Shown here one piece after another: positions 32,881 to 41,416 of a stretch of DNA of 64,000 nucleotides; within the stretch, counting starts at the first letter, position 1; every line of letters begins with the position of its first letter. The translations under genes and the position numbers were made by a program. Under the pieces are notes generated by a model, which had not been told where the DNA came from, made no database searches, and worked only from the letters and a program-made list of their open reading frames with translations. This DNA comes from Candidatus Woesearchaeota archaeon (GTDB taxonomy: Archaea; Nanobdellota; Nanobdellia; Woesearchaeales; JABIAG01), in assembly GCA_018653365.1 (NCBI GenBank), contig JABIAG010000002.1, positions 42,614 through 106,613 of the forward strand, written 5' to 3'.

Positions 32881-33486
32881 TTATTTTGCGTGGAATAGAT
32901 AAGATTGAGCGGTCTCATGTTCTCGAGGCAAGATTTCCGTTGTAACCCTTTTAATCTCACGAGCCATTGCAGCATGTATTGCTTCTACTGCTTCTACTTC
33001 TTCATCGCCTAACGAGTCCTTATTCGTTCTTGCATATTTAAGTGTCTGATCACTTACTGTTTGCAGCATTCTCCAACCTGCCGCTTCTGCTCGAAGGGTA
33101 TCTTCTATTTCTTTAACGCCGTCTTTTATTCCGTCTTTCGAAATAGTTTTTCTCATAATTTTTGTAAGTAATCGCATTTTTAAGCTATTTCTTCTGGTTT
33201 TTAAGTCTTCTATTGTTTCATAAACTTTACTTAGCCAGTGTCTGATATTTTTGTATTCTTCAGCTTTTGCCGCTGCACTTTTTTTAATTTCAAGAGGTTC
33301 ACTTTGGACTGGGACTTCTTTTCTGGTTCCATTCATTACTGGTTTATAGTCTTTAGCAGTTGCTTTTGCTCCCCCTAATACACTTAATAACAGTGCAGCA
33401 ATTCCAATTTGTAATGCACGATTGTGAGATTTAGAAACACGTTTAAGTTCATCTTTTACTTTTCTTGCAATTCTTTTAAAATTCAT
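32881..33486 (-). CDS. Exported or membrane-anchored helical protein
   Basis: I choose ATG 33486, with TTGGAGG 8 nt upstream; 201 residues. A basic N-terminus (1-24, FKRIARKVKDELKRVSKSHN) precedes a hydrophobic stretch LQIGIAALLLSVLGGAKATA (about 26-46), either signal peptide or anchor; the rest is a helical bundle with LRAEAAGWRMLQTVSDQ. Unknown function. The 3' end is close to the end of cytidylate kinase on the other strand, with a T-rich region between. Confidence 0.65.
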   Translation of the reverse strand: MNFKRIARKVKDELKRVSKSHNRALQIGIAALLLSVLGGAKATAKDYKPVMNGTRKEVPVQSEPLEIKKSAAAKAEEYKNIRHWLSKVYETIEDLKTRRNSLKMRLLTKIMRKTISKDGIKDGVKEIEDTLRAEAAGWRMLQTVSDQTLKYARTNKDSLGDEEVEAVEAIHAAMAREIKRVTTEILPREHETAQSYLFHAK

Positions 33487-33574
33487 TTGATTTTCCTCCA
33501 AGTAATGTATGTTTGTTTTTTGGTGTTAACATATTTAAATACTTCGTTTTTAAAAATTGTATTTCTGGATTAGT

Positions 33575-33632
33575 AAACTTTATACAACGTCACTCTGTTC
33601 CGAGCATAAAGTTTTCTTTGAAAAACTTTATA
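33575..33632. repeat. Interspersed repeat, ATGCTCAGAAC family (minus orientation), between duplicated TATA boxes
   Basis: On the minus strand 33611-33582 reads TTTATGCTCGGAACAGAGTG then ACGTTGTATA, a clear relative of the copies at 51038 and 62862. It is flanked by AAACTTTATA at 33575-33584 and 33623-33632. AAAGTTTTC/GAAAAACTTT forms a hairpin over the promoter of the FKBP gene. Confidence 0.55.
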
Positions 33633-33656
33633 AAAGACCCTATTTCTACAATTATC

Positions 33657-34283
33657 ATGACACATAAATTTATTGAAGTGGAATATACGGGTAAACTTAC
33701 TGATGGTACGGTGTTTGACACTACTGATGAAAAGACGGCTAAAGAGAATAATCTTCATGATCCTAAACTTTCTTATGGTCCTCTAACTATTTGCATGGGT
33801 GAGGGACATCTTATCAAGGGTTTAGAAGAACAAATCAGGGATAAGGGAACTGGATCTTACACAATAGAACTTGAATCAGAAAAAGCTTTTGGAAAACGTG
33901 ATGCTAAACTTATTCAACTTGTTCCGTTAAAGAAGTTTACAGAACAAAATATTAAACCCTTTCCTGGATTACAATTAAACGTGGATAATGCTATGGCAAC
34001 TGTTAAGACTGTTTCTGGTGGACGGTGTATGGTTGATTTTAATCATCCTTTGGCAGGTAAAGACATCGTTTATGACATAAAGATAAACAAAGAAGTGACT
34101 GATGATCTCGAAAAAGTTAAAGGCTTATTAGAAGTTGAGATGAGAGCAAAGCCTAAAGTGGATCTTAAAGAGGACACAATAACAATCAAAGGCATAAAGA
34201 AAGAGGCTCAAGAACTTGTTAAAAAGAGGCTTTCTGAATTTGTAGACAAGAAAATAGTGTTTGAAGAAGATAAAAGTTCTTAA
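33657..34283 (+). CDS. slyD: FKBP-type peptidyl-prolyl isomerase, long archaeal form (SlyD-like)
   Basis: Protein-folding catalyst. I start at ATG 33657 (MTHKFIEVEYTGKLTDGTVF), since AACTTTATAAAAG lies about 25 nt upstream. 208 residues: FKBP core 1-85 and 130-150, interrupted by an insert-in-flap chaperone domain (YTIELESEKAFGKRDAKLIQ, PFPGLQLNVDNAMATVKTVS), with the closing DFNHPLAGKDIVYDIKI. A C-terminal domain of about 55 residues is the extra domain of the archaeal FKBP26 group. A second, short FKBP is at 46363. Confidence 0.92.
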   Translation: MTHKFIEVEYTGKLTDGTVFDTTDEKTAKENNLHDPKLSYGPLTICMGEGHLIKGLEEQIRDKGTGSYTIELESEKAFGKRDAKLIQLVPLKKFTEQNIKPFPGLQLNVDNAMATVKTVSGGRCMVDFNHPLAGKDIVYDIKINKEVTDDLEKVKGLLEVEMRAKPKVDLKEDTITIKGIKKEAQELVKKRLSEFVDKKIVFEEDKSS

Positions 34284-34319
34284 ATAAACTATCCGAGTAT
34301 TTACTAGGAGAGAAATTAA

Positions 34320-35468
34320 ATGGATCAAGAAGAACCGGTTATTCAATCAGAACAAGAACAACCTGAGCAGCAGCCCGAGGAGGGTGTTGAAAATTTTGCT
34401 GAAGTAGCAGAACAGTATTCTTCTAATAGATTAGATGAAGAACTAGAAAAAGTTTTAGCTACTCATAAAGCTACCATTAAAGTTATTGGTTCTGGTGGTG
34501 GTGGAAACAACACTATTAATAGACTTACAGAAGTAGGTATTACTGGTTGTGAAACTATTGCTATTAACACTGATGCTCAAGATTTACTTTATACTAGTGC
34601 TGATAAGAAAATTCTTATTGGACGTGAAACCACTAAAGGTCTTGGTGCAGGTTCTATGCCTAAATTAGGTGAAGAAGCTGCAAAAGAATCTGAACATGAA
34701 ATAAGAAAAGCATTAGATGGTGCAGATCTTGTTTTTGTTACTTGCGGAATGGGTGGTGGAACAGGTACTGGGTCCGTTCCTGTTGTTGCAGACATCGCTA
34801 AAAAGATGAAAGCATTAACCGTTGCAATTGTTACCATGCCTTTCACAATGGAAGGTCAAAAAAGGTATGAAAACGCAATTCAGGGATTAGAACGTCTTGA
34901 GGGTATTGTCGATACTCTTATTGTAATTCCGAATGATAAACTTATTGAATTAGCTCCTGATCTTCCTTTACATACTGCTTTCAAAGTTTCTGATGAAATT
35001 TTAACCAATTCAGTTAAGGGAATTGCAGAGCTTGTTACGAGAGCAGGATTAGTAAACTTAGATTTTGCTGATATTCGTACTGTTATGGGTGATGGTGGAG
35101 TTGCTTTAATTGGGGTTGGTGAGGCGGATTCTGATAATCGTGCTCAGGAAGCTGTTGAGAAAGCTATTAATAATCCTTTGTTAGATGTTGATGTTTCTGG
35201 TGCAACTGGTGCATTAATTAATGTTTCTGGGGGTCAATCTATGACTTTGGAAGAAGCACGTCAAGTTATTGCTACTGTTTCTGATCGTTTGGATCAGGAT
35301 GCAAGAGTTATTTGGGGCGCGCAAATTTCTGAAGATCTTAAGAACACACTTAGAGTTTTATTAATCATTACTGGAGTTAAGTCTTCGCAAATATTTGGTT
35401 CTGAAAGAACTCGTACGCAGGTAAATCAGGATGAAATAGAGGGCGATTTAGGCATCGATTTTATTTAA
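34320..35468 (+). CDS. ftsZ: Cell division protein FtsZ
   Basis: Tubulin-like GTPase that builds the division ring. 382 residues: an acidic N-terminal extension of about 50 residues, then [17 protein letters not shown], the GTP-binding [15 protein letters not shown] (about 144-158), [15 protein letters not shown], and the T7 loop [13 protein letters not shown] with its catalytic Asp. The end GDLGIDFI is a short tail with no conserved bacterial FtsA-binding peptide. GGAGAG lies 8-10 nt before the ATG. It heads the conserved archaeal order ftsZ-secE-spt5-rpl11. Confidence 0.97.
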   Translation: MDQEEPVIQSEQEQPEQQPEEGVENFAEVAEQYSSNRLDEELEKVLATHKATIKVIGSGGGGNNTINRLTEVGITGCETIAINTDAQDLLYTSADKKILIGRETTKGLGAGSMPKLGEEAAKESEHEIRKALDGADLVFVTCGMGGGTGTGSVPVVADIAKKMKALTVAIVTMPFTMEGQKRYENAIQGLERLEGIVDTLIVIPNDKLIELAPDLPLHTAFKVSDEILTNSVKGIAELVTRAGLVNLDFADIRTVMGDGGVALIGVGEADSDNRAQEAVEKAINNPLLDVDVSGATGALINVSGGQSMTLEEARQVIATVSDRLDQDARVIWGAQISEDLKNTLRVLLIITGVKSSQIFGSERTRTQVNQDEIEGDLGIDFI

Positions 35469-35512
35469 AAAACCGCAACCTTTTTAAGTTAACTCTTTCT
35501 TTTTATTTAAAT

Positions 35513-35707
35513 ATGGATCATCAATATAAGCGTAGTTTATGGACTAAAATCAAAAGCTTTTTAATTGAAAGTAAAAGAGTCCTTAAAATTACAAAGAAGC
35601 CTTCCCAAGAAGAGTTTAAAACCATTGTTAAAATGTCTGGTTTAGGGATTTTAATTATTGGGGTGATTGGTTTCGTTATTCAAATCATTGCGACGTTAAT
35701 AAAATGA
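35513..35707 (+). CDS. secE: Preprotein translocase subunit SecE (Sec61 gamma)
   Basis: 64 residues. A cytosolic amphipathic helix (SLWTKIKSFLIESKRVLKI with KPSQEEF) is followed by one membrane helix (about 43-62, GLGILIIGVIGFVIQIIATL). Size, KPSxEEF motif and position before spt5 identify it. Its TGA overlaps the spt5 ATG (ATGA), so they are coupled. A TATA-like box TTTATTTAAATA lies close to the start. Confidence 0.93.
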   Translation: MDHQYKRSLWTKIKSFLIESKRVLKITKKPSQEEFKTIVKMSGLGILIIGVIGFVIQIIATLIK

Positions 35708-36171
35708 AAAAAATAAACACTAAAATATTTGCTTTAAGAACTACTGCAAGTAGAGAGGATCAGGTACTAGATTTTGTTTCTGCTAAAGCTGAAAAGGAAA
35801 AGTTAGCAGTTTATTCAGTTATTAGACCGCATGGTATGAAAGGTTATATTTTTATGGAAGCTGAAGATAGACAAGCTGCTGAACATGCTGCTTTTAATGT
35901 TAGTTATGCTAAGGGAATTCTTCCTAACGAAGTTGATTATAACGAAATTGAACACATGCTTGCCCAAGTTAAAAGAGAGTATAATATCAAACAAGGGGAT
36001 GTTTGTGAGATTGTTTCTGGTCCGTTTAAGAGAGAACAGGCTAAAATTACTAGAGTTGATGCTGTTAAAGAAGAGGTTGTTGTAGAATTATTAGAGTCTG
36101 CAGTTCCAATTCCAATAACTGTAAAGATGGATGCAGTTAAGGTTGTTCGTAGAGATAAGGATGATGAATAA
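35704..36171 (+). CDS. spt5: Transcription elongation factor Spt5 (NusG homologue)
   Basis: Binds RNA polymerase with Spt4 and raises processivity. 155 residues: NGN domain (1-90; TKIFALRTTASREDQVLDFV, YIFMEAEDRQAAEHA) and KOW domain (about 100-140; GDVCEIVSGPFKREQAKITR). The acidic end DKDDE is short. Length is typical of archaeal Spt5. Coupled to secE and followed by rpl11. Confidence 0.95.
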   Translation: MKKINTKIFALRTTASREDQVLDFVSAKAEKEKLAVYSVIRPHGMKGYIFMEAEDRQAAEHAAFNVSYAKGILPNEVDYNEIEHMLAQVKREYNIKQGDVCEIVSGPFKREQAKITRVDAVKEEVVVELLESAVPIPITVKMDAVKVVRRDKDDE

Positions 36172-36261
36172 TAACATCTATTGGAAATCAGTTTGTTTTC
36201 TTTATTCTGAGCATAAATTTTCTTAGAAAACTTTATAAACGCTCTATAAATTCTTATAATT

Positions 36262-37023
36262 ATGGGAACTGAAACTATAGAACAACTTGTACAGGGTGGT
36301 AAAGCTACTGCTGCACCGCCGCTAGGTCCTGCTTTAGGTCCAATGGGTGTTAATATAGGTGAAGTTATAGCTAAAATAAATGAGAAAACTGCTTCCTTCA
36401 ATGGTATGCAAGTTCCTGTTTCTATTATTGTTGATACTGATACTAAAGCTTTTGAGATTGAGGTGGGAACACCGCCTGCGTCTGCATTAATTAAATCTGA
36501 AGCTAAAATTAGTAAGGGTTCTAGTAGTTCTGCTTCTGATAAGGTTGCTGATTTAAAGATTGAACAGACGATTAAAATTGCTAAAATGAAAGAGTCGGGT
36601 CTTTTAGGTAAAACTTTGAAAGAGAAAGTTAAAGAGATTATTGGTACGTGTGTTTCTATGGGTGTTATGGTTGAGGGTGTTGATGCAAAGGATGCTATTG
36701 CCCTAGTTAATGAGGGTAAATTTGATCAAGAAATCAAAGATGAAAAAACTGAATTGTCTGCTGAAGAGTTAAAAGAGCAAGAAGCGGAAAGACAAAAATT
36801 ACAAGCCGAAATTAAAGAAAGACATGCTGAGTTTGAAGCAAGAGTTAAAGCGATTGTTGCAGAAATGCCAGGTCAAACCGCTTCTGAGATCAAGAAAAGA
36901 ATGCAGGAAGAAGAGATTCCTGAAGAAATCTTCAAAGAATTCTTACCTAAAGAGGAAGCTGCTGCAGAAGGCGCTGAGGGTGCTAAAGAAGGAGAAGCAC
37001 CTAAAGAAGAAGAGAAGAAATAG
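36262..37023 (+). CDS. rpl11: Ribosomal protein L11 with a long C-terminal extension
   Basis: Part of the GTPase-associated centre of the large subunit. 253 residues. Residues 1-160 are the usual L11: LVQGGKATAAPPLGPALGPMG, NEKTASFNGMQVPVSIIVD, then the RNA-binding domain LKIEQTIKIAKMKESGLLGK and EIIGTCVSMGVMVEG. A further 90 residues form a charged helix, a small UBA-like segment (EMPGQTASEIKKRMQEEEIP) and a Glu/Ala/Lys tail. Archaeal L11 normally ends near 160-165. AACTTTATAAACG lies about 28 nt before the ATG. Confidence 0.95.
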   Translation: MGTETIEQLVQGGKATAAPPLGPALGPMGVNIGEVIAKINEKTASFNGMQVPVSIIVDTDTKAFEIEVGTPPASALIKSEAKISKGSSSSASDKVADLKIEQTIKIAKMKESGLLGKTLKEKVKEIIGTCVSMGVMVEGVDAKDAIALVNEGKFDQEIKDEKTELSAEELKEQEAERQKLQAEIKERHAEFEARVKAIVAEMPGQTASEIKKRMQEEEIPEEIFKEFLPKEEAAAEGAEGAKEGEAPKEEEKK

Positions 37024-37026
37024 TAA

Positions 37027-37782
37027 CTACCACATACTTTTTGATTTTTTATATTTTATATTCATTTCATCTAATAAATTAACAATGCGTTCTTTTTCTT
37101 GTCCTAACCCTTTCCAGTCTAGTGCCACTAGTGATGGTTTTGGAATTGTTTTTTCTATTGCCTGAGTAATCATTTCTGAATCCAGATTTGCTAGAGCATA
37201 TTTTGGACAGATGTGTCCAACTGCATATTCTGTTCTTTCCATTATTTTATTTGCTGCACTATTATAATGTCCACCACCCAACAACACACAACTCTTTCCG
37301 GATAATTTTTTTACAAATACTTTTTTAATGCAGTCTGCGATTATTTTTCCGTATCGTTTATCTGTCCACTCTTTTTCGCTGCTTCCTATTTCTACAAACA
37401 TGCAGGCATTTCCAACGCTTGGTCCGTGATGTGTTACTTCTAAGGTTACATCACCCTCAAACTCTTCTGAATATTTTTTTAACTCTAAATAGAACTCTTT
37501 CAAGTATAATGCGGGTGCAATTCCCAACTCTCCTTCTTTCCCCCCTAATTCTGCTCTTCCCCAGTTTCCTTGGGTGTGGCAGGTTAACGAGGCCTGTCTA
37601 GACTCACTTTGGTGACGCGTAGCAAACACAATCAAATCTGCTTCTACCTCTTCATCAATATTTTCACACTCTATGCTATCTTTATCTACTTCATGTAAGA
37701 ACATATTTGAAGGTAATTCTGTAAGAAACTCTTTAATATTCTGTGATGCTTTCTTATTAGTTATTATTATTGCTACTTTCAT
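37027..37782 (-). CDS. dtdA: D-aminoacyl-tRNA deacylase DTD2
   Basis: Removes D-amino acids from mischarged tRNA; archaeal/plant type. 251 residues. Motifs: DLIVFATRHQSESRQASLTCH, then LEVTHHGPSVGNACMFVEIG (the HHGP active site), VLLGGGHYNSAANKI, and DSEMITQAIEKT near the end. The start has a long leaderless gap to a weak TATA box. Its 3' end lies 3 nt from the end of the convergent rpl11. Confidence 0.93.
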   Translation of the reverse strand: MKVAIIITNKKASQNIKEFLTELPSNMFLHEVDKDSIECENIDEEVEADLIVFATRHQSESRQASLTCHTQGNWGRAELGGKEGELGIAPALYLKEFYLELKKYSEEFEGDVTLEVTHHGPSVGNACMFVEIGSSEKEWTDKRYGKIIADCIKKVFVKKLSGKSCVLLGGGHYNSAANKIMERTEYAVGHICPKYALANLDSEMITQAIEKTIPKPSLVALDWKGLGQEKERIVNLLDEMNIKYKKSKSMW

Positions 37783-37882
37783 TTTGTTTATTTAATTTGG
37801 TTGTGTTTAAATAACTTTTCTGTTTCTGTTGTATGTCTCACTACTACACACTTTCTTATACTTGCTTAATCAGTTTAGTTTT

Positions 37883-38794
37883 ATGAAACATGTTATTGAA
37901 TCTCAACAGTTTGACAAAGAGACTCTTATTGAAATATTCAACAAAGCCGAAGAATTAAGAACTGCTTCTTCTAATATTTTAACTGGAAAAGTTTTAGCAA
38001 CTCTTTTTTACGAACCCAGTACGCGGACTAGACTTAGTTTTGAGTCTGCAATGTTGAAATTAGGGGGTGATGTTATTGGAACAGAGAACGCAAGTGAGTT
38101 TTCTTCTGCTGTCAAAGGAGAGTCATTACAGGACACAATTCGAATTGTTTCTTCTTATGTTGATGTGATTGTTTTAAGACATTTTGAGACAGGTTCGGCC
38201 AAGGTTGCTTCTGAAGTTAGTTCAGTTCCAGTTATTAATGCGGGGGATGGTTCTGGGCAACATCCCACTCAAGCAATATTGGATTTGTACACTATTTGGA
38301 GAGAGCAAGGTGGATTGGATAATTTAACTATATTAATGGTTGGAGACTTGAAGTATGGCAGAACAGTTAGCTCTCTTTGCTATTTATTAGGTAAATTCAA
38401 AGATAACAAGATCATTTTTATCTCCCCTTCAAACTTAAAAATAAAGTCTGGAATAAAAGAGTACTTGGAAAAACACGATACTAATTTTGAAGAAAGTTCT
38501 GAATTAAACCCTCATTTACAAATTGCAGATGTTATTTACTTGACAAGAATTCAAAAAGAAAGAATGTCTGAAGAAGAATACAATAATGCAAAAGGATTGT
38601 ATGGTATTAACCAAGACAATTTCCATTTATTGAAAGAGAGCGCGAGATTAATGCACCCTCTTCCTCATATTGAAGAAATATGTCTTCCATTGGCTGTTGA
38701 GGGTTCTGATAAGCGAGTAGCGTATTTTAGGCAAGCAGAGAATGGTTTGTATGTACGAATGGCTTTGTTGTTGCGTTTGTTAAGTTCTAGTTGA
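37883..38794 (+). CDS. pyrB: Aspartate carbamoyltransferase catalytic subunit
   Basis: Commits carbamoyl phosphate to pyrimidine synthesis. 303 residues from ATG 37883 (MKHVIESQQFDKETL); the frame upstream is not conserved-looking. Carbamoyl-phosphate site FYEPSTRTR at 42-50, SVKGESLQDTIR-like loop (SAVKGESLQDT), and GDGSGQHPTQAILDLYT; GDLKYGRTVSSL and HPLPHIEEI bind aspartate. No regulatory pyrI and no other pyrimidine gene lies in the window, so regulation may be simple or encoded elsewhere. Confidence 0.96.
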   Translation: MKHVIESQQFDKETLIEIFNKAEELRTASSNILTGKVLATLFYEPSTRTRLSFESAMLKLGGDVIGTENASEFSSAVKGESLQDTIRIVSSYVDVIVLRHFETGSAKVASEVSSVPVINAGDGSGQHPTQAILDLYTIWREQGGLDNLTILMVGDLKYGRTVSSLCYLLGKFKDNKIIFISPSNLKIKSGIKEYLEKHDTNFEESSELNPHLQIADVIYLTRIQKERMSEEEYNNAKGLYGINQDNFHLLKESARLMHPLPHIEEICLPLAVEGSDKRVAYFRQAENGLYVRMALLLRLLSSS

Positions 38795-38795
38795 A

Positions 38796-39113
38796 CTATT
38801 TACAGAAATATCTTATGCCTGCGTAAGTTAAAACCGCTGTCGTTCCTAAGAGGACAGTTATGCCTAATGTATGATCTGAAATAAAGTTCTGTACTGTTTC
38901 AACCAAAGTGGGTTCTTGAAAGGGTATGGTTGACGTTCTTCGAGTATTCAAGGTTGTTGTTGGTCTGTCCTCAGCTATATCCTTGCTGTTCTCTCTTTCG
39001 TCATCATCTTCAAATACTGGGTCACAGGGCGCACTTGGAACGTATCCTGTTGGGCCTCCTCCTCCTGGTGATGCGTAGGGTTCTCCTTTGTCTGTATATT
39101 TTAAGTGTGCCAT
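38796..39113 (-). CDS. Tail-anchored hypothetical protein
   Basis: 105 residues. The first 75 are polar and probably disordered (ASPGGGGPTGYVPSAPC, many Asp/Glu/Thr), and the end is one membrane helix (about 83-101, LGITVLLGTTAVLTYAGI) followed by RYFCK. The pattern is tail-anchored. Unknown function. Confidence 0.6.
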   Translation of the reverse strand: MAHLKYTDKGEPYASPGGGGPTGYVPSAPCDPVFEDDDERENSKDIAEDRPTTTLNTRRTSTIPFQEPTLVETVQNFISDHTLGITVLLGTTAVLTYAGIRYFCK

Positions 39114-39248
39114 TTTGTTAAAGTTTGTTTTTATGATTATAAACCCTTGTTGCTGAACTCACTACAACACGTTTTTATAAAATGCCCCGTCCCTTCTAAA
39201 TATAAGTATTTTTATAAGCATTTTAACTAATAAATAAACCAATCAAAA

Positions 39249-39258
39249 CATTTATATA
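39249..39258 (+). promoter_or_regulatory. TATA-like element for the AbrB-like gene
   Basis: ATTTATATAC lies about 40 nt before the ATG at 39297, leaving room for a short leader with an AAGGT ribosome-binding site 9 nt before the start, unlike the leaderless neighbours. Confidence 0.5.
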
Positions 39259-39296
39259 CAACGTAGTATTTAAGTAATTAAAAAGGTAAGTATAAT

Positions 39297-39461
39297 ATGA
39301 CGACAACAATTAAACGAAAACTATATCGGCGTGGTAGCTCATTTGAGACCACTATTCCCATGCCACTTCTATTTGCTCTAGATAAAAAAAAGAAACACGA
39401 TGTAATCTTCACTTTTGATCCTAAGAATAATCGGTGGTACATAGACTTCAAGAAATCATAG
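39297..39461 (+). CDS. Small AbrB/SpoVT-like protein (54 residues)
   Basis: Sequence pattern IKRKLYRRGSSFETTIPMPL then FTFDPKNNRWYIDFKK matches the swapped-hairpin DNA-binding fold, with GSSFETTIP replacing the usual G-x-x-x-I-P-x-x-x. Likely a transcription regulator or antitoxin-type protein acting as a dimer; no toxin partner gene follows. Its start and stop fit its own TATA box and a terminator-like hairpin right after the stop. It was missed by length filters because it is short. Confidence 0.75.
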   Translation: MTTTIKRKLYRRGSSFETTIPMPLLFALDKKKKHDVIFTFDPKNNRWYIDFKKS

Positions 39462-39483
39462 TTTTTGGCGAAACTCGGTGTTT

Positions 39484-39517
39484 GGAAGGGGGAAAGGTCT
39501 TCGGATCTTCCCTTCCA
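39484..39517 (+). terminator. UUCG-capped hairpin after the AbrB-like gene
   Basis: GGAAGGG (39484-39490)/CCCTTCC (39510-39516 region) enclose AAGGTC-TTCG-GATCTT, a stable tetraloop hairpin, followed by AACTTTTA. It lies 23 nt after the AbrB stop. It may end transcription or protect the mRNA end. A second copy lacking part of the left arm lies at 39585-39621. Confidence 0.5.
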
Positions 39518-39621
39518 ACTTTTAATCAAGATGTAGGCTCGACTGAAAGGAGACCTACTTCGCTTGGCATTGGCGAAAGAATGCGGGGGAAAGGTCTTCG
39601 GATCTTCCCTTCCAACTTTTA
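39488..39621. repeat. 37-bp direct repeat flanking a two-stem element
   Basis: Positions 39488-39524 and 39585-39621 are identical (37 bp, starting GGGGGAAAGGTCTTCGGATC). The 60-nt spacer contains the two-stem element at 39533-39577. GGCGAAA precedes both copies as well. Confidence 0.85.
39533..39577 (+). ncRNA. Two-stem repeat element, copy A
   Basis: Stem 1 GTAGG (39533-39537)/CCTAC (39554-39558) with loop containing CTCGACTGAAAGGAGA; stem 2 TTCGC (39559-39563)/GCGAA (39573-39577). Copies B (56248) and C (56625) keep the plan but change the stem bases in a paired way. Whether it acts as RNA or DNA is unknown. Confidence 0.6.
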
Positions 39622-39674
39622 CATTCATAAAATTTATATATGAAAAAATAAAAAGTTTGGTGAGGTACATTAAA

Positions 39675-40373
39675 ATGGCATTAGGAAGATTTAAACCAAT
39701 TATTTATGCAACAATAATTATTTCTGCAATGGGTGTTGCGGGATTAAGAGTTGCCGATTTTAAAGCGATTAAAAAAGCATATGGACGAACTAGTGAAATA
39801 GGTCAGGTTGCGGATGCATTCTTTAGATCTAAAGACCTAACTAAGGTAAACTTCAGCAGTTCTGTTAAACAAGCTGTTGAGAGTAGAAGTTTGGGTGTTA
39901 GATTGGTTAGAAAATTGGCTCTTGTTGATAGGGGTGTGAGAAAAGACTTACTGCATTATTCTAATAACATGTTTAAAGCGCAAGAACAATTAATCAAAAT
40001 TAAGATTAAATTAATGAATGGCCAACCAGTTACTACACAAGAATTGATTGATGCATTAAAACAGTATAGGAAGTATCGTACACGTGCAGATGATGATCTG
40101 GGCGATGCAGCAGATGGACTGCCAGGTAATGTATTGACAGCACCTTTAGCAAACACAATCCGTGATGCTGAAACTGCAGCCTTTCACACGATTCATGATG
40201 TGCGAACCGTTGCTGGACAAATGACGCAGATGAAGCCTGCAGCGTTAGAAGCACACATTGATAGCTTGTTATGTAATGAAGCAAGATTTAGACCTGTTGA
40301 AACTTTGAAAAAAGGGGGCAGGGGACTATATGCTCTTACAATTGGTAATGTGGTTAAGTTAGTTACAAAATAA
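39675..40373 (+). CDS. Membrane-anchored or exported helical protein
   Basis: I start at ATG 39675 (MALGRFKPIIYATIIISAMG) with TGAGGT 9-13 nt upstream and AATTTATATATG about 35 nt before that; the longer frame from 39564 crosses the repeat. 232 residues: one N-terminal membrane segment (about 8-27), then a helical domain with KALVDRGVRKDLLHYS-like helices and a flexible DDDLGDAADGLPGN loop. Layout is similar to the protein at 32881, without clear sequence identity. Function unknown. Confidence 0.65.
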   Translation: MALGRFKPIIYATIIISAMGVAGLRVADFKAIKKAYGRTSEIGQVADAFFRSKDLTKVNFSSSVKQAVESRSLGVRLVRKLALVDRGVRKDLLHYSNNMFKAQEQLIKIKIKLMNGQPVTTQELIDALKQYRKYRTRADDDLGDAADGLPGNVLTAPLANTIRDAETAAFHTIHDVRTVAGQMTQMKPAALEAHIDSLLCNEARFRPVETLKKGGRGLYALTIGNVVKLVTK

Positions 40374-40415
40374 TTTTTTTTATTTTTTTTAAATATTTTT
40401 TAGGATGGTGAAGAA

Positions 40416-40610
40416 ATGGACAGTAAACTTAAAGGAGTTTGGATAAATGCAGTTTGTAAAAAGTGCGGTAATAATGAACAAAAGAAGTATTATGTTAAGA
40501 CTCTAAGTTGTTTTAATAAATTCTTTGATGTTAGTTGTTCTTGTGGCAACTCTGAAACCGAACACTTTGGTATTCAGGATATTGCTTTCTCTGAGGGTAA
40601 ACGTCTTTAA
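40416..40610 (+). CDS. Small zinc-binding protein (64 residues)
   Basis: Contains CKKCGNNEQKKYYVKTLSC and CSCGNSETEHFG: four or five Cys in CxxC...CxC arrangement, a zinc-ribbon. GGTGAAG lies 5 nt upstream of the ATG. It stands between a membrane protein and ParA; no partner is evident. Possibly RNA- or ribosome-associated as for other tiny archaeal ribbons; this is a guess. Confidence 0.65.
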   Translation: MDSKLKGVWINAVCKKCGNNEQKKYYVKTLSCFNKFFDVSCSCGNSETEHFGIQDIAFSEGKRL

Positions 40611-40663
40611 ACTATATTCTATTAAAAACAAAAGTTTTTAAACGAGCAGTTCAACCCAATTTC

Positions 40664-41416
40664 ATGAGAAAAATTTGTATTATTAACCAAAAAGGCGGTG
40701 TTGGTAAGACTACCACTACCATAAATCTTGGTGCGGGCCTTTCCCGAAAAAATAAAAAGGTATTAATTATTGATTTGGATGCGCAAGGAAATATTGATTC
40801 TTCTTTGAATTTAGAAAGTTACAAAGATGTTTATGATTTTCTATTTGAGAATGCAGAACTTAATGAGTGTATTGCTCACGTGGGAAAGAATTTAGATATT
40901 ATGAGAAGTAAGGAAACTCTTACTAAATCTGAAATCTTTCTTGCAGCAGAAGAAGAGGAACGTGAATTTCTTTTAAAGCGTAAGTTGGAAGAGTTAGATT
41001 CTTATGATTATGTTTTGGTTGATTGTCCACCCTCATTAGGATTGTTAAATCAGAATGCTATGTTATTTGCTGATGAAGCAATCATTCCGGTTTCTACAGA
41101 TTTTCTTGGTATGGATGCATTGAGAAAGATGGCTATTGCTATAAAAGATTTGAATCAACATTTCGACCATACGCTCAAAATTTCAAAGGTGGTTCCAACA
41201 ATGTTTGATAAACGAACTAAACTTTCTCACAAGATCATGTCTGAGATTCAAAATGAGTTTTATAATATTGTGACTGATCCAATTAGGGTTGATTCCAAAT
41301 TAAAAGAGTGTCCTTTAGAAAAAAAATCTATTTTTGCACATGCAAAGAGTTCTAAGGCAGCAAAGGATTATATGAAGTTAGTTACCTCTCTTTTAAGAGA
41401 TGAAAAGAAGAAGTAA
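40664..41416 (+). CDS. parA: ParA/Soj-family ATPase
   Basis: Partition-type ATPase for chromosome, plasmid or cargo positioning. 250 residues: deviant Walker A KGGVGKTT at 10-17, switch I LDAQGNIDSSLNL, Walker B DYVLVDCPPSLGLL, and IPVSTDFLGMDALRKM. No N-terminal DNA-binding domain, so it is the small Soj type. ParB and centromere-like repeats are not seen beside it. A TTTTTAAACG box is about 25 nt upstream of the ATG. Confidence 0.9.
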   Translation: MRKICIINQKGGVGKTTTTINLGAGLSRKNKKVLIIDLDAQGNIDSSLNLESYKDVYDFLFENAELNECIAHVGKNLDIMRSKETLTKSEIFLAAEEEEREFLLKRKLEELDSYDYVLVDCPPSLGLLNQNAMLFADEAIIPVSTDFLGMDALRKMAIAIKDLNQHFDHTLKISKVVPTMFDKRTKLSHKIMSEIQNEFYNIVTDPIRVDSKLKECPLEKKSIFAHAKSSKAAKDYMKLVTSLLRDEKKK

